A stretch of DNA of 64,000 nucleotides from Microbacterium dauci (GCF_030065535.1 NZ_JASJND010000008.1:1-64000), one strand, 5' to 3'. Counted from the first letter of the stretch, positions 43,673 through 54,280 are shown. Notes: generated from the sequence alone by a model not told the origin. Made by a program: numbers and translations.

Positions 43673-45883
43673 ATGCAGGTATGGCCCGGATCCGCGTATC
43701 CGCTGGGCGCAACGTTCGACGGCAACGGCACGAACTTCGCCCTGTTCAGCGAAGGGGCCGAGCGCGTCGAGCTGTGCCTCTTCGACGCCGACGGCACCGA
43801 GACGCGCGTCGAGCTGATCGACGTCGACGCGTTCGTCTGGCACGCCTTCCTCCCCTCGGTCCAGCCGGGGCAGCGCTACGGCTACCGCGTCCACGGTCCA
43901 TACGACCCCGAGAACGGTCAGCGGTTCAACCCGAACAAGCTCCTCCTCGACCCGTACGCGAAGGCCGTCGACGGCCAGATCGAGTGGGATCAGTCGGTGT
44001 TCAGCTACACCTTCGGCGACCCCGACTCGACGAACGACGACGACTCCGCCGCAGCGATGATGAAGGGCGTCGTCATCAACCCGTACTTCGACTGGGCGGG
44101 CGACCGGCAGCCGAAGACCCCGTACGCCGAGACCGTCATCTACGAAGCCCACGTCAAGGGCCTCACGATGACGCACCCCGACATCCCCGAGGACATCCGC
44201 GGCACGTACAGTGCGATCGCCCACCCCGTGGTCATCGACCACCTCAAGAAGATCGGCGTCACCGCGCTCGAACTCATGCCGGTGCACCAGTTCGTCAACG
44301 ACTCGACCCTGCAGGACAAGGGCCTCTCGAACTACTGGGGCTACAACACAATCGCATTCTTCGCACCGCAGAACACCTACTCGTCCGCGGGCGGCGTCGG
44401 CCAGCAGGTGCAGGAGTTCAAGGCGATGGTGCGCGCCCTGCACGCTGCCGGCATCGAGGTCATCCTCGACGTGGTCTACAACCACACCGCAGAGGGCAAT
44501 CACCTCGGCCCGACGCTCTCGATGCGCGGCATCGACAACACGGCCTACTACCGGCTCGAAGACGACGACAAGCGGTACTACACCGACTACACCGGCACCG
44601 GCAACAGCATGAACGTCGGCAACCCGCACACGCTGCAGCTGATCATGGACTCGCTGCGGTACTGGGTGCTCGAGATGCACGTCGACGGCTTCCGGTTCGA
44701 CCTGGCCTCGACGCTCGCCCGTGAGTTCTACGACGTCGACCGGCTGTCGGCGTTCTTCGAGCTCGTGCAACAGGATCCGGTGGTCAGCCAGGTGAAGCTC
44801 ATCGCCGAGCCGTGGGACATCGGCCCCGGCGGCTACCAGGTCGGCAACTTCCCGCCCCAGTGGACGGAGTGGAACGGCAAGTACCGCGACACCGTCCGCG
44901 ACTTCTGGCGCGGTGAGCCGTCGACCCTCGGCGAGTTCGCGCTCCGCCTCACCGGCTCGGCCGATCTCTACGAGCAGGACGGACGGTGGCCGGTGGCATC
45001 CATCAACTTCGTCACCGCGCACGACGGCTTCACGCTCCGCGACCTCGTCTCGTACAACGAGAAGCACAACGACGCCAACGGCGAAGACGGCAATGACGGG
45101 GAGTCGCACAACCGGTCGTACAACCACGGCGTGGAGGGCCCGACCGACGATCCCGACATCCTCCGGGTGCGGGCGCGCCAGCAGCGGAACTTCCTCGCGA
45201 CGATGCTGCTCAGCCAGGGTGTGCCGATGATCTCGCACGGCGACGAACTCGGCCGCACACAGCACGGCAACAACAACGGCTACGCGCAGGACAACAAGCT
45301 CACCTGGATCGACTGGTCGGCGATCGATCAGCCGCTCATCGAGTTCACCTCGGTGCTCGCGCGTCTGCGTCGCGACCACCCGACGTTCCGGCGGCGGCGC
45401 TTCTTCGACGGTCGCCCGGTGCGGCGCGAAGAGGGCTCGCCGCTCCCCGACATCGCGTGGATCCGGCCCGACGGCTCGGAGATGCAGCCCGAGGACTGGG
45501 ACTCGGGCTTCGGGCGCGCCGTCGGCGTGTTCCTCAACGGCGACGGCATCCGCGAGCGCGACCGCCGCGGCGAGGAGATACACGACCGCCACTTCTTCGT
45601 GTTCTTCAACGCGGGCGACGACGCGGTCGACTTCACGATCCCGAAGGCGACCGCGAGCCCCCGCTGGGAGCTCATCGTCGACACGGCGGGCCGCGCCGCG
45701 GACGCGCCGGTCATCGACCCGGGCGGAACCGTGACGGTCGGCGGCAAGGCGCTCGTCGTGCTGCGCGACCACGAAGAGGAAGTGGTCGAGGCCGACCCGT
45801 CGGTCGCCGCCTCGCTCGCGGCGCTCACCGGAGCCATCGACGTCCCGCCCGCGCAGGCACCGCCGGCTGAGCTGCCGCACTGA
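43673..45883 (+). CDS. glgX: Glycogen debranching enzyme GlgX/TreX
   Basis: 736 residues. N-terminal CBM48 (about 10-100), GH13 subfamily 11 barrel with DVVYNH, DGFRFDLAS (nucleophile Asp), LIAEPWD (acid Glu) and VTAHDGFTLRD, then a C-terminal beta domain. Cuts alpha-1,6 branches of glycogen or maltodextrin. It heads a glgX-treY-treZ operon in which TreY and TreZ turn the linear chains into trehalose. The promoter is probably GATAGT/TAGTGT near 43638; GGGGAG precedes the ATG. Confidence 0.95.
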   Translation: MQVWPGSAYPLGATFDGNGTNFALFSEGAERVELCLFDADGTETRVELIDVDAFVWHAFLPSVQPGQRYGYRVHGPYDPENGQRFNPNKLLLDPYAKAVDGQIEWDQSVFSYTFGDPDSTNDDDSAAAMMKGVVINPYFDWAGDRQPKTPYAETVIYEAHVKGLTMTHPDIPEDIRGTYSAIAHPVVIDHLKKIGVTALELMPVHQFVNDSTLQDKGLSNYWGYNTIAFFAPQNTYSSAGGVGQQVQEFKAMVRALHAAGIEVILDVVYNHTAEGNHLGPTLSMRGIDNTAYYRLEDDDKRYYTDYTGTGNSMNVGNPHTLQLIMDSLRYWVLEMHVDGFRFDLASTLAREFYDVDRLSAFFELVQQDPVVSQVKLIAEPWDIGPGGYQVGNFPPQWTEWNGKYRDTVRDFWRGEPSTLGEFALRLTGSADLYEQDGRWPVASINFVTAHDGFTLRDLVSYNEKHNDANGEDGNDGESHNRSYNHGVEGPTDDPDILRVRARQQRNFLATMLLSQGVPMISHGDELGRTQHGNNNGYAQDNKLTWIDWSAIDQPLIEFTSVLARLRRDHPTFRRRRFFDGRPVRREEGSPLPDIAWIRPDGSEMQPEDWDSGFGRAVGVFLNGDGIRERDRRGEEIHDRHFFVFFNAGDDAVDFTIPKATASPRWELIVDTAGRAADAPVIDPGGTVTVGGKALVVLRDHEEEVVEADPSVAASLAALTGAIDVPPAQAPPAELPH

Positions 45884-45900
45884 CCATCGAGGGAGATCGC

Positions 45901-48249
45901 GTGACCGAACCGAAGGCTGCCCCGCGCTCGACTTACCGGCTGCAGATCCGTCCGTCGTTCGACCTCGACGACGCTGCCGCGCTCGTCGACTACCTGCGCG
46001 ACCTCGGCGTCGACTGGGCGTACCTGTCGCCGCTGCTGCAGGCGACGAGCGGGTCGGACCACGGCTACGACGTCGTCGACCCGACGCGAGTCGACCCCGC
46101 GCGCGGCGGGGCAGCGGGCCTCGACCGGTTCGTCGCCGCGGCGCGGGCCGAAGGGCTCGGCATCCTCGTCGACATCGTCCCGAATCATCAGGGCGTCGCC
46201 GTGCCGCGTGAGAACCCATGGTGGTGGGACGTGCTTCGGCAGGGGCAGGCGTCGCCGCACGCTGCCGCCTTCGACATCAACTGGGCGCTCGGGGGCCGAG
46301 TGCGACTGCCGATCCTCGGCGCCGAGCTCGACGAGGTGCTCGCCGCCGGCGAGATCACGATCGACGCGGATGCCGGTGTCGTGAGGTACTACGACCACGA
46401 ACTCCCGCTCGCCGACGGCACGGGCGACGGCTCCGTCGCCGACGTGCTCGCGCGCCAGCACTACGAGTTGCTGCACTGGCGCCGCGGCGATGCGGAACTC
46501 AACTACCGGCGCTTCTTCGCGGTGACGACCCTCGCCGGCGTCCGCGTGGAAGACCCGGCCGTGTTCGACGCCTCGCACGTCGAGATCCTCCGCTGGATCC
46601 GCGAGGGCTTTATCGACGGACTGCGCATCGACCACCCGGACGGCCTCGCCGATCCCGGCGGATACCTCGAACGGCTCGCGGATGCCTCGGGCGACGCATA
46701 CGTGCTCGTCGAGAAGATCCTCGAACACGGCGAGGAGCTGCCCGCGTGGTGGGCGACCGACGGCACGACCGGGTACGACGCGATGGCGGCGCTCGACTGG
46801 GTGCTGCACGACGAGCGCGGCGAAGATGCGCTCGCACGGCTCGACGTCGAGCTGCGCGGCGGCGAGGAGCCGGACTACGACGACATCGTCGAGACGGCGA
46901 AGCGCAGCTGGGCGCGGGGCGGACTCCGAGCCGAACTGCTGCGACTGCTGCCGCTCGTTCCGGTCGCCGACCGCGACGGCACGCCGGAGGTGGAGTTGGA
47001 AGAGGCCCTCGCCGAGCTGCTCACTGCGTTCCCGGTGTACCGTGCGTACCTCCCGGCTGGTGTGGATCACGTCGACGAGGCGGTACTCGAGGCGTCCGAA
47101 CGTCGCCCCGACCTCGCGCCGGTCTTCCGCACGATCGCCGCCCGTCTCACGGGCGATCCGGCCGGCGAATTTACCCGCCGCTTCATGCAGCTCACCGGTC
47201 CGGTGATGGCGAAGGGCGTGGAGGACACCACGTTCTACCGCTGGACCCGCCTCACCTCGCTCACCGAGGTCGGCGGCGACCCGCAGCACTGGACCGCAGG
47301 GGTCGACGCGTTCCACGTGGCATCCGCTCATCGGCAGGCGGCATGGCCGCAGGCGATGACCGCACTGTCGACGCACGACACGAAGCGCAGCGAAGACGTG
47401 CGCGCCCGGCTCGCGGTGCTCTCGGAGCTGCCCGAGCGTTGGGCCGAGACGCTCCGCGAGCTGCGGGCGGTCGCCTCGACCGACGACGGCCCGCTCGACA
47501 CCCTGCTGTGGCAGGCGATCGTCGGTGCGTGGCCGGCGAGCCCCGAGCGGCTGCACGCGTACGCCGAGAAGGCTGCGCGCGAAGCCGGACTCAGCACGTC
47601 GTGGACATCGCCCGACGAGGCGTTCGAGGCGCAGATGCACGCGATGGTGGATGCCGCCTTCGGCGACGCCCGCGACATCGTCGAGCGCTTCGTGGCCGAG
47701 ATCGCCCCCGCGGGACGGTCGAACTCGCTGGCGCTCAAGCTGCTGCAGCTCGCCGGTCCCGGCGTTCCGGACGTGTACCAGGGCACCGAGCTCTGGGACC
47801 ACTCGCTCGTCGACCCCGACAACCGTCGGCCGGTCGACTTCGCCGAGCGCCGGTCGCTCCTCACGCGGATCGACGGGGGCTGGGTGCCGCCGATCGACGA
47901 CAGCGGCGCCGCGAAGCTGCTCGTCACGTTGCGCGCGCTGCGCCTGCGCCGTGACCGTCCCGAGCTGTTCACGCGGTACACGCCGATGACGATCGTGGGC
48001 GAAGCCGCCAACCACGCGGTCGCGTTCGACCGGGGCGGGGTCGTCGCCGTCGCGACGCGCCTGCCCGTGGGCCTCGTAGCCCGCGGCGGCTGGGGCGACA
48101 CGGCGTTGCTGCGTCACCACGGCGAGACGGTCGACCTGCTCACGGGGCGACGCTTCACCGGTGACGCGGTGCCGCTGACGGAACTGTTGGCCGACTACCC
48201 GGTGGCGCTGCTCGCGCCGGTCGATGCACTCGGAGGAGACGCAGCATGA
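45901..48249 (+). CDS. treY: Maltooligosyltrehalose synthase
   Basis: 782 residues, GH13 subfamily 26. [23 protein letters not shown] at the start, [35 protein letters not shown] with the nucleophile and [14 protein letters not shown] with the acid/base Glu. Turns the reducing-end alpha-1,4 bond of maltodextrin into an alpha,alpha-1,1 bond. GTG start 18 bases after glgX with GGGAGA upstream. Overlaps treZ by 4 bases. Confidence 0.95.
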   Translation: MTEPKAAPRSTYRLQIRPSFDLDDAAALVDYLRDLGVDWAYLSPLLQATSGSDHGYDVVDPTRVDPARGGAAGLDRFVAAARAEGLGILVDIVPNHQGVAVPRENPWWWDVLRQGQASPHAAAFDINWALGGRVRLPILGAELDEVLAAGEITIDADAGVVRYYDHELPLADGTGDGSVADVLARQHYELLHWRRGDAELNYRRFFAVTTLAGVRVEDPAVFDASHVEILRWIREGFIDGLRIDHPDGLADPGGYLERLADASGDAYVLVEKILEHGEELPAWWATDGTTGYDAMAALDWVLHDERGEDALARLDVELRGGEEPDYDDIVETAKRSWARGGLRAELLRLLPLVPVADRDGTPEVELEEALAELLTAFPVYRAYLPAGVDHVDEAVLEASERRPDLAPVFRTIAARLTGDPAGEFTRRFMQLTGPVMAKGVEDTTFYRWTRLTSLTEVGGDPQHWTAGVDAFHVASAHRQAAWPQAMTALSTHDTKRSEDVRARLAVLSELPERWAETLRELRAVASTDDGPLDTLLWQAIVGAWPASPERLHAYAEKAAREAGLSTSWTSPDEAFEAQMHAMVDAAFGDARDIVERFVAEIAPAGRSNSLALKLLQLAGPGVPDVYQGTELWDHSLVDPDNRRPVDFAERRSLLTRIDGGWVPPIDDSGAAKLLVTLRALRLRRDRPELFTRYTPMTIVGEAANHAVAFDRGGVVAVATRLPVGLVARGGWGDTALLRHHGETVDLLTGRRFTGDAVPLTELLADYPVALLAPVDALGGDAA

Positions 48250-49958
48250 TCGAGGTCTGGGCACCGAACGTCGAGCGGGTGCGGCTGCGCCGCCCCGGCC
48301 ACGACGACGTCGAACTGACGGCGACGGACGGCTGGTGGCGATCCGACCTCGAGCTCGCGGACGGTGACGAGTACGGCTTCGTCCTCGGCGACAGCGACGA
48401 CCTGCGACCCGACCCGCGCTCGCGACGCCAACCGCGCGGCGTGCACGAGGCGTCGGCCTGGTACGACCCGGCATCCTTCGCCTGGACCGACGACGAGTGG
48501 ACCGGGCGCCAGCTCGCCGGCGGCCTCATCTACGAGCTCCACGTCGGCACGTTCACCCCCGAGGGCACCTTGGATGCCGCGATCGCGAAGTTCCCACACC
48601 TGCTCGACGTCGGCGTCACCCACATCGAGCTGCTGCCGGTCAACGGCTTCAACGGCACCCACAACTGGGGCTACGACGGCGTGCTCTGGTACACCGTCCA
48701 CGAGGCCTACGGCGGTCCCGAGGCGTATCAGCGCTTCGTGGATGCCGCGCACGCGGCGGGCCTCGCCGTCATTCAGGACGTCGTCTACAACCACCTCGGC
48801 CCGAGCGGCAACTACCTGCCCGAGTTCGGTCCGTACCTGCGGACCGGGTCGCGGAACACGTGGGGTGACAGCCTCAACCTCGACGAGCAGCCGGTGCGCG
48901 ACTACATCGTCGAGAACGCGCTCATGTGGTTGCGTGACCACCACGTCGACGGGCTGCGGCTCGACGCCGTGCACGCGTTGCACGAGTCGGGGTCGCACCC
49001 GACGCACATCCTGCAGGAGCTCGCCGAACGCGCCGACGCGCTCAGCGCGCACGTCGGCCGGCCGCTGACGCTCATCGCCGAGAGCGACATGAACGACCCG
49101 GTCATGTTCCTGCCGCGTGAAGCAGGCGGGTACGGCCTCGCCGCGCAGTGGTCCGATGACTGGCACCACGCGGTCCACGTGGCACTCACGGACGAGACGG
49201 TCGGCTACTACGAGGACTTCGCCGACCCGCAGGCGCTACCGAAGGTCTGGACGCACGGCTTCTTCCACGACGGCACCTACTCGTCGTTCCGCGAGCGGGA
49301 CCACGGCAAGCCGGTACCGGATGCCGCGGCATCATGGCGCCTCGTGACCTACGCGCAGGATCACGATCAAATCGGCAACCGCGCCGCCGGCGACCGGCTC
49401 ACCGCGACGCTGTCGCCGGAGCGGCTCGCGATCGCCGCGGTGCTGACGCTGACCGCGCCGGGCACGCCGATGCTGTTCATGGGGGAGGAGTGGGGTGCGA
49501 GCACGCCGTGGCAGTTCTTCACGTCGCACCCCGAGCCCGAGCTCGCCGAGGCGACCGCGAAAGGTCGCAAGGCAGAGTTCGTGAAGATGGGCTGGGACGA
49601 GTCGATCGTGCCGCACCCGAACGACCCCGAGACGTTCCTGCGCTCGAAGCTCGACTGGTCGGAGCCGACGGCCGGCGACCACGCGACGCTGCTCGATCTC
49701 TACCGGCGACTCGCGCAACTGCGCCGCGAGCGGCCCGAGCTGACCGATCCCGGCCCCGGCGGTCGCGACGCCGAGGTCGTCGACGGTCCGGGTCGGAGGT
49801 ACGTGCTGCACCGCGGTGACGCCCGCGTGTTCGTCAACCTGTCGGCCGAGCCGTGGACGGTGCCCGGCGGCGACGTCTGGATCGCGACGACCGAGCCGAC
49901 CGTCGACGGCACCTCACTGGTGCTCGCCCCCGAGTCCGCCGCGGTGGTGGGGCCATGA
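48246..49958 (+). CDS. treZ: Maltooligosyltrehalose trehalohydrolase
   Basis: 570 residues, GH13 subfamily 10. N-terminal beta domain (about 1-85), [50 protein letters not shown] and [11 protein letters not shown]. Releases trehalose from maltooligosyltrehalose made by TreY. Start ATGA overlaps the treY stop, and the end overlaps the next membrane gene, so the four genes form one transcript. Trehalose is an osmoprotectant and wall-lipid precursor in this group. Confidence 0.95.
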   Translation: MIEVWAPNVERVRLRRPGHDDVELTATDGWWRSDLELADGDEYGFVLGDSDDLRPDPRSRRQPRGVHEASAWYDPASFAWTDDEWTGRQLAGGLIYELHVGTFTPEGTLDAAIAKFPHLLDVGVTHIELLPVNGFNGTHNWGYDGVLWYTVHEAYGGPEAYQRFVDAAHAAGLAVIQDVVYNHLGPSGNYLPEFGPYLRTGSRNTWGDSLNLDEQPVRDYIVENALMWLRDHHVDGLRLDAVHALHESGSHPTHILQELAERADALSAHVGRPLTLIAESDMNDPVMFLPREAGGYGLAAQWSDDWHHAVHVALTDETVGYYEDFADPQALPKVWTHGFFHDGTYSSFRERDHGKPVPDAAASWRLVTYAQDHDQIGNRAAGDRLTATLSPERLAIAAVLTLTAPGTPMLFMGEEWGASTPWQFFTSHPEPELAEATAKGRKAEFVKMGWDESIVPHPNDPETFLRSKLDWSEPTAGDHATLLDLYRRLAQLRRERPELTDPGPGGRDAEVVDGPGRRYVLHRGDARVFVNLSAEPWTVPGGDVWIATTEPTVDGTSLVLAPESAAVVGP

Positions 49959-50758
49959 GCGCGGCCCGATCCGACATCCTTCGCCAGAGCCTTGTGATCT
50001 CGGCGGTCGTCTTCATGGTGATCGCCGCGATGTTCGGCGCTGGCGTGTTCGGTGGCACCCCGGTGCAGGACCTGCAGAACGGCGCCCTCGCTGCGGATGC
50101 CACGATCCTCGCGCCCGCCAGTCGGGCGTTCTCGATCTGGAGCCTCATCTACCTCTTCATGCTCGCGTACACCGTGTGGCAGGCGTTGCCCGCGCAGCGT
50201 GCGAGCGACCGCCAGCGCCGGATCGGCTACCCGATCGCCGTGACAGCGGTGCTCAATGGTGCGTGGCTGCTCGCGGCGCAGTTCACGACGCTGCCGCTCA
50301 CAGTGCTGACGATCGTGCTGCTCCTCGTGGCGCTCGGCGCGACCATGCGCCTGCTGGTGCGGCATCCGCCCCGTACTGCCACGGAGTCGATCTTCACCGA
50401 CGTGACGGTCGGCCTGCATCTCGGCTGGGTGACGCTCGCGACCGTCGCGAACATCACGGCATGGCTCACCGCCGAGGTCGCGCCGGAGTCGTGGTCGGTC
50501 GTCGCCGATGTGTGGGGCATCGCCGTGCTGGTCGCGGTCGTGCTCATCGCCGCCGCGACGGCGATCGGCACCCGCGGCCGACTCGCCCCGGCGCTCGCGT
50601 CAGCGTGGGGCCTGATCTGGATCGGCGTCGGCCGCTTCAGCGGCGAGCCCGAGTCGACGCCGGTCGCGATCACCGCGTGGATCGCCGCCGCGATCGTCGT
50701 CGCAGTCCCCCTCGCGCTGTGGGCGACCGGGCGACGCGGCGAGCTGCCCCGCCGCTGA
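49955..50758 (+). CDS. TspO/MBR-like membrane protein
   Basis: 267 residues, about eight hydrophobic segments, beginning [50 protein letters not shown] and [11 protein letters not shown] recall the TspO/MBR family, with extra C-terminal helices. TspO proteins bind porphyrins and similar compounds; the role of this long form is unknown. Translationally coupled to treZ (ATGA), though no link with trehalose is evident. Convergent with the amidotransferase gene 4 bases away. Confidence 0.7.
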   Translation: MSAARSDILRQSLVISAVVFMVIAAMFGAGVFGGTPVQDLQNGALAADATILAPASRAFSIWSLIYLFMLAYTVWQALPAQRASDRQRRIGYPIAVTAVLNGAWLLAAQFTTLPLTVLTIVLLLVALGATMRLLVRHPPRTATESIFTDVTVGLHLGWVTLATVANITAWLTAEVAPESWSVVADVWGIAVLVAVVLIAAATAIGTRGRLAPALASAWGLIWIGVGRFSGEPESTPVAITAWIAAAIVVAVPLALWATGRRGELPRR

Positions 50759-50762
50759 CCTT

Positions 50763-51488
50763 TCAGAAGCGCTGCGCGAAGGTGTGCAGCAGCCGCTGCG
50801 GTTCATCGAGGTCGGCCGCGAGCACGCGGGCGGCGACCGCGTCGTACTCGCTCGCCTCGAAGTAGCCGTGGTTACGGTAGATCGTCATCCGCTCGGTGAA
50901 TGCCGCGCCGGTCGGCTCGGGGTGGAACTGGGTCGCGTACAGGCGGTCACCCACGCGGTAGGCCTGCACCGGGCAGTCGTCGTTCGTCGCGAGCAGCACC
51001 GCACCGTCGGGCAGGTGAGCGGTGCCCTCCTTGTGCGCGGTGAGCGCCGTGAACCCCTCGGTGAGCGCGCCGAAGAGACGGTCGGTGCGGCCGGCATCGG
51101 TCAGACGGATGCCGGTGGGCCCGGTGTCCTCCGGGAAATCGCGCGTCACCTCGCCGCCGAGCGTGCGGGTCGCGACGCCGATGCCGAAGCAGGTGAACAG
51201 CGCGGTCGTCTCGCCCGCGGCGGCGGCACGCGCGACCTCGCCGAGCCCGCGCTCGATGCGGTGCTGCGCGTCGGGCTTCGCGGCATCCGCTTCGGTGGTG
51301 TTGAACGGGCTGCCGCCGACGACGAAACCGCGCCAGCGGGTGAACGCATCGGCGGGGAGGTCGTCGTCGACGAGGTTCCAGCGCTCGAGTCCGGTCTCGT
51401 CGAGCTGCATGGCCGCGAGGAACGACGCGTACTCGCCGTCCGCTGCGTCGATCTGCGGGCGCACGCAGAGGTAGACGAGCGGAGCCAT
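50763..51488 (-). CDS. Class I glutamine amidotransferase-like protein
   Basis: 241 residues. Triad in place: Cys100 in LFTCFGIG, His189 and Glu191 in TQFHPEP. The elbow reads TCFGIG rather than the usual GxCxG, as in stand-alone GMP synthase-like amidotransferases. It acts with no visible partner; substrate unknown. Cytosolic. Leaderless promoter TAGAAT 6 bases before the ATG. Confidence 0.85.
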   Translation of the reverse strand: MAPLVYLCVRPQIDAADGEYASFLAAMQLDETGLERWNLVDDDLPADAFTRWRGFVVGGSPFNTTEADAAKPDAQHRIERGLGEVARAAAAGETTALFTCFGIGVATRTLGGEVTRDFPEDTGPTGIRLTDAGRTDRLFGALTEGFTALTAHKEGTAHLPDGAVLLATNDDCPVQAYRVGDRLYATQFHPEPTGAAFTERMTIYRNHGYFEASEYDAVAARVLAADLDEPQRLLHTFAQRF

Positions 51489-51494
51489 GCCGAG

Positions 51495-51500
51495 ATTCTA
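51495..51500 (-). promoter_or_regulatory. -10 box of a leaderless promoter (amidotransferase)
   Basis: TAGAAT on the minus strand, 6 bases before the ATG at 51488; a near-consensus box with no ribosome site following. Confidence 0.6.
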
Positions 51501-51543
51501 GGTCGGGGCACGCACCGCGGCCGAGTCCGTGTGACGCCCCGCG

Positions 51544-52284
51544 TCAGGCGCGTGAGGAGTTCGCGGTGCGACCTCGGACAATGCCGATGAACGCGTCGAC
51601 GAGCGGCGTCTGTCCGTCGACCGGCCAGGCCAGCGCCACGGCGGATGCCGGTGCCCCGACCAGCGGGCGGTACTCGACGTCCTTGCGGTGGTGCAGGCGC
51701 GCGAGCGACATCGGGACGACGACGATGCCGACACCGGATGCCACGGTCGCGACCGCGTCGGCGGTCGTCGCGGGCGCCGCGAAGCGGGGCGCCTCGGTGC
51801 CGGCGATCTCGAGGTCGAGGACGTCGTCGAGCGGGACGATGCGCACTTCGCCGGCAAGGTCGGCGTCGGTCAACTCGTCAGCGGCGGTGAGGTGCGAGTC
51901 GACGGAGCAGATGACCACGGTCACCTCTTCGTAGAGGGGGATCGCGTGCAGGCCGTCGCGGTCGAGCGGCAACCGCACGATCGCGGCATCCACCTCGCCT
52001 GCGACAAGCGCATCGCGCTGGGTCGCCATCTCGAGGGGGACGAGATCGAGCGGGGCGAGCGGCATCCGCTGCTTCCACGTGTCGATCCACTTGCCGGGCG
52101 TCGCTCCGGGGATCGCGCCGAGCCGGAACGTGCCTGTCAGCGCGGGCTCCGGTGCAGGCGCGGGCTTCGCCGGGCGCTTCGGCGCGGGCTTGCTCGCGGG
52201 CTTTCGCGCGGCGCCGCCCTTCGCGGGGCGCGGCTTGCCGCCCCGCTGTGCCTTGCCGCCCGCTGCCATGCCACCAGCTGCCAT
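51544..52284 (-). CDS. LysR-type substrate-binding domain with basic tail, no HTH
   Basis: 246 residues. Residues about 50-240 form a LysR-type effector-binding domain (GTFRLGAIPGATPGKWID; VDAAIVRLPLDRDGLHAIPLYEE; VATVASGVGIVVVPMSLARL). In place of the N-terminal winged helix there is a Lys/Ala/Pro/Gly-rich tail (KPASKPAPKRPAKPAPAPEP), which resembles histone-H1-like tails and may bind nucleic acid without sequence preference. The start is supported by TAGGCT 6 bases upstream; a repeated MAAGG leaves a second ATG 5 codons in. It is not a truncation, as the promoter sits directly before it. Confidence 0.78.
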   Translation of the reverse strand: MAAGGMAAGGKAQRGGKPRPAKGGAARKPASKPAPKRPAKPAPAPEPALTGTFRLGAIPGATPGKWIDTWKQRMPLAPLDLVPLEMATQRDALVAGEVDAAIVRLPLDRDGLHAIPLYEEVTVVICSVDSHLTAADELTDADLAGEVRIVPLDDVLDLEIAGTEAPRFAAPATTADAVATVASGVGIVVVPMSLARLHHRKDVEYRPLVGAPASAVALAWPVDGQTPLVDAFIGIVRGRTANSSRA

Positions 52285-52290
52285 TCCACC

Positions 52291-52296
52291 AGCCTA
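52291..52296 (-). promoter_or_regulatory. -10 box of a leaderless promoter (LysR-like protein)
   Basis: TAGGCT on the minus strand, exactly 6 bases before the ATG at 52284. Confidence 0.6.
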
Positions 52297-52304
52297 GGGC
52301 CGCG

Positions 52305-52835
52305 TCAGCACGCGCCCCATTGCCCGACGCCCGCGGCACGGGCTTCGGCCTCGAGTCGGTCGAACTCGCCGGCGTGCGCGACGTTCGGCTCGACGCGGAG
52401 CGCTTCGGCGTGCCCCTCGGCGACGAGCGTCGCGTTCACGAACGCGCCGTCGGCGTCCCACAGGTAGAGCAACAGACGGTCGTATCGGTCGCGAGGTTCC
52501 CGATCGGATGCCGCGCTCACGCGGCTCCCCTCCGGGAGCAACTCCACCAGGCGCTCGCGTGCGGCATCTGCTCCGCACTCGGGTTCGGGTGTGCCCTCGG
52601 GGGTGTCGATGCCGATGAGGCGGATGCGGACCGGATCTTCCGTGCCGGCGAGGGCTCGCGCCGCGGCATCCGCTGGTTCGGCCTCGATGGTGTCGCCGTC
52701 GAAGACGTACGTCACGGTGAATGCCGCCCGGTCAGCGGGAGCATCGCGCGGCGCGTTCGCTGCGACCGCGCCGATCCAGAGGAGCGCGATCAGCAGCGCG
52801 CCGGCCGCGCCGAACAGGAGCCGTCTCGTGCGCAC
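52305..52835 (-). CDS. Secreted thermonuclease-like protein (SNase domain)
   Basis: 176 residues. N-terminal hydrophobic segment (about 5-28) as signal or anchor, then a staphylococcal nuclease OB-fold: VFDGDTIEA, RIRLIGIDTPE and DRYDRLLLYLW supply the Arg/Glu/Arg-type active site, ending GQWGAC. Likely a calcium-dependent extracellular nuclease. The start is GTG, supported by TAGCAT 6 bases before it. Single gene. Confidence 0.87.
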   Translation of the reverse strand: MRTRRLLFGAAGALLIALLWIGAVAANAPRDAPADRAAFTVTYVFDGDTIEAEPADAAARALAGTEDPVRIRLIGIDTPEGTPEPECGADAARERLVELLPEGSRVSAASDREPRDRYDRLLLYLWDADGAFVNATLVAEGHAEALRVEPNVAHAGEFDRLEAEARAAGVGQWGAC

Positions 52836-52841
52836 GCCCCG

Positions 52842-52847
52842 ATGCTA
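52842..52847 (-). promoter_or_regulatory. -10 box of a leaderless promoter (nuclease)
   Basis: TAGCAT on the minus strand, 6 bases before the GTG start at 52835. Confidence 0.6.
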
Positions 52848-52864
52848 GCGAGGGGTGCGGACGG

Positions 52865-53272
52865 TCAGGCCGCGAGGCGCAGGCCGCGGCGGTCGGTCGC
52901 GATGGATTCGCCGTCGCCGACGTTCACGTCGTCGCCGATGAGCGACTCCGCTGCGACACGGGCACCCGCGCCGATGAAGGTGCGGACGCCGATCTTGGCG
53001 CCTGCGCCGATCGCGGCGCCGGGGCCGATGTGCGCGTGCGGCGCGATCTCGGCGTTCATGGCGATGACCGCGTCCGGTTCGATCCACACGCCGCGCCCGA
53101 TGCGCGCGCCGGGGCCGATCTGGACGCCGGGTTCGATGTAGGCGCCCGCCTCGACCAGCGCGCTCGGGTGCACCTTGGCGCCGTTCGCGATCAAGCCTCG
53201 CCCGTTTGCGTGCTTGCGGTAGCGCAGCGTCTCGCCTCGGTCGTTCTCGATGTCGATGTAGTTCTTACCCAC
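52865..53272 (-). CDS. Hexapeptide-repeat (left-handed beta-helix) protein
   Basis: 135 residues. After a leader (NYIDIENDRGETLRYRKHANG) come about ten hexapeptide turns of [IV]-G-x4 type (IEPGVQIGPGARIGRGVWI and so on), which fold as a left-handed beta-helix. Such domains are common in acyltransferases and carbonic-anhydrase-like proteins, but no catalytic part is attached, so activity is unknown. The GTG at 53272 follows AGGAGG closely. Divergent from the YitT gene. Confidence 0.75.
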   Translation of the reverse strand: MGKNYIDIENDRGETLRYRKHANGRGLIANGAKVHPSALVEAGAYIEPGVQIGPGARIGRGVWIEPDAVIAMNAEIAPHAHIGPGAAIGAGAKIGVRTFIGAGARVAAESLIGDDVNVGDGESIATDRRGLRLAA

Positions 53273-53308
53273 GGAACCTCCTCGATGACTACAACGCCTG
53301 GTATTCGG

Positions 53309-53328
53309 ATCCATTCCCCTCAATGGAT
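53309..53328. promoter_or_regulatory. Inverted repeat ATCCATT-N6-AATGGAT
   Basis: Seven-base perfect inverted repeat in the 100-base divergent region between the hexapeptide and YitT genes; a possible operator or a chance hairpin. Confidence 0.3.
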
Positions 53329-53372
53329 GGCATTCCCGCCGACCGGTGCCGAACATCGACGAAGATGGTTCG

Positions 53373-53984
53373 GTGACCGACGAACAGCCCGCAGCGCCGC
53401 ATTCGCTGCTCGACGATGTCACCGGCCTGGTGACCGGTACCTTCACGGTGTCGCTGGGCCTGTTCCTGCTCGACACCAGCGTTGCCGTCACCGGCGGCAC
53501 CGCGGGACTGTCGCTTTTGCTCGGCCACGCGGTCGGGTGGCCGTTCTGGGTGCTCTTCCTCGTCGTGAACGCGCCGTTCGGGATTCTGGCGGTCTGGAAG
53601 AAAGGGTGGAACTTCACCCTGCGGACGCTCGCGTGCATCGTCCTCGTCTCGGGCTTCTCGATCGTGATCGAGCAGTTGCTCGTCATCGACCGACTCGAGC
53701 CCATCTTCGGCACCCTGGCCGGCAACCTGTTGGCGGGCATCGGTCTGCTGATCCTCTTCCGGCACCGTGCGAGCCTCGGCGGGATCAACATCATCGCCCT
53801 GGTGATCCAGGATGCGACCGGGTTCCGCGCGGGCTGGACCCAGATGGCCTTCGACGTCGTCATCGTGCTCTGCGCACTGCTGGTCGTGCCGTGGCCGAAC
53901 GTCGTCATGAGCGCCGCAGGAGCCGTGATCCTCAACCTCGTTCTCGCCCTCAATCACCGACCCGGTCGGTACATCGGTCACTGA
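53373..53984 (+). CDS. YitT family membrane protein
   Basis: 203 residues, five hydrophobic segments of the YitT/DUF161 type (VTGGTAGLSLLLGHAVGWPFW; LFRHRASLGGINIIALVIQ). A transporter-like family with no settled substrate. GTG at 53373 preferred: GAAGAT lies 6 bases upstream as in the leaderless genes; a GTG nine codons earlier is the alternative. The stop and the next ATG share one base (TGATG). Confidence 0.82.
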   Translation: MTDEQPAAPHSLLDDVTGLVTGTFTVSLGLFLLDTSVAVTGGTAGLSLLLGHAVGWPFWVLFLVVNAPFGILAVWKKGWNFTLRTLACIVLVSGFSIVIEQLLVIDRLEPIFGTLAGNLLAGIGLLILFRHRASLGGINIIALVIQDATGFRAGWTQMAFDVVIVLCALLVVPWPNVVMSAAGAVILNLVLALNHRPGRYIGH

Positions 53985-54280
53985 TGATCGACATCGGAGG
54001 AGTCCGCCTCAGCGGCCGCATGATCTGTCGGAACGACGACGAGGCCGCGGCGATCCGCGCGCACCTCGACGGCCACATCGCGGCGACCCGCGCCGAACCC
54101 GGCTGTCTGCTCTTCGAGGTCACACCCATCGGTGGCGGCCGCATCTGGTCGGTGGAGGAGATCTTCGTCGATGCGGACTCGTTCCGAGCGCACCAGGCGC
54201 GCACCGCCGCGAGCGAGTGGGGCCGCGCGACCGTCGGCATCGAGCGCGCCTATCGCATCGAGGGGATGCCGCGGGACTGA
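53984..54280 (+). CDS. Antibiotic biosynthesis monooxygenase (ABM) domain protein
   Basis: 98 residues, single ferredoxin-like ABM domain (GRMICRNDDEAAAIRAHLDGH; EPGCLLFEVTPIGG; WSVEEIFVDADSFRAHQ). Related small proteins are quinol monooxygenases (YgiN) or of unknown role. Translation coupled to the YitT gene through TGATG. Converges with the Nei-type glycosylase gene. Confidence 0.82.
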   Translation: MIDIGGVRLSGRMICRNDDEAAAIRAHLDGHIAATRAEPGCLLFEVTPIGGGRIWSVEEIFVDADSFRAHQARTAASEWGRATVGIERAYRIEGMPRD

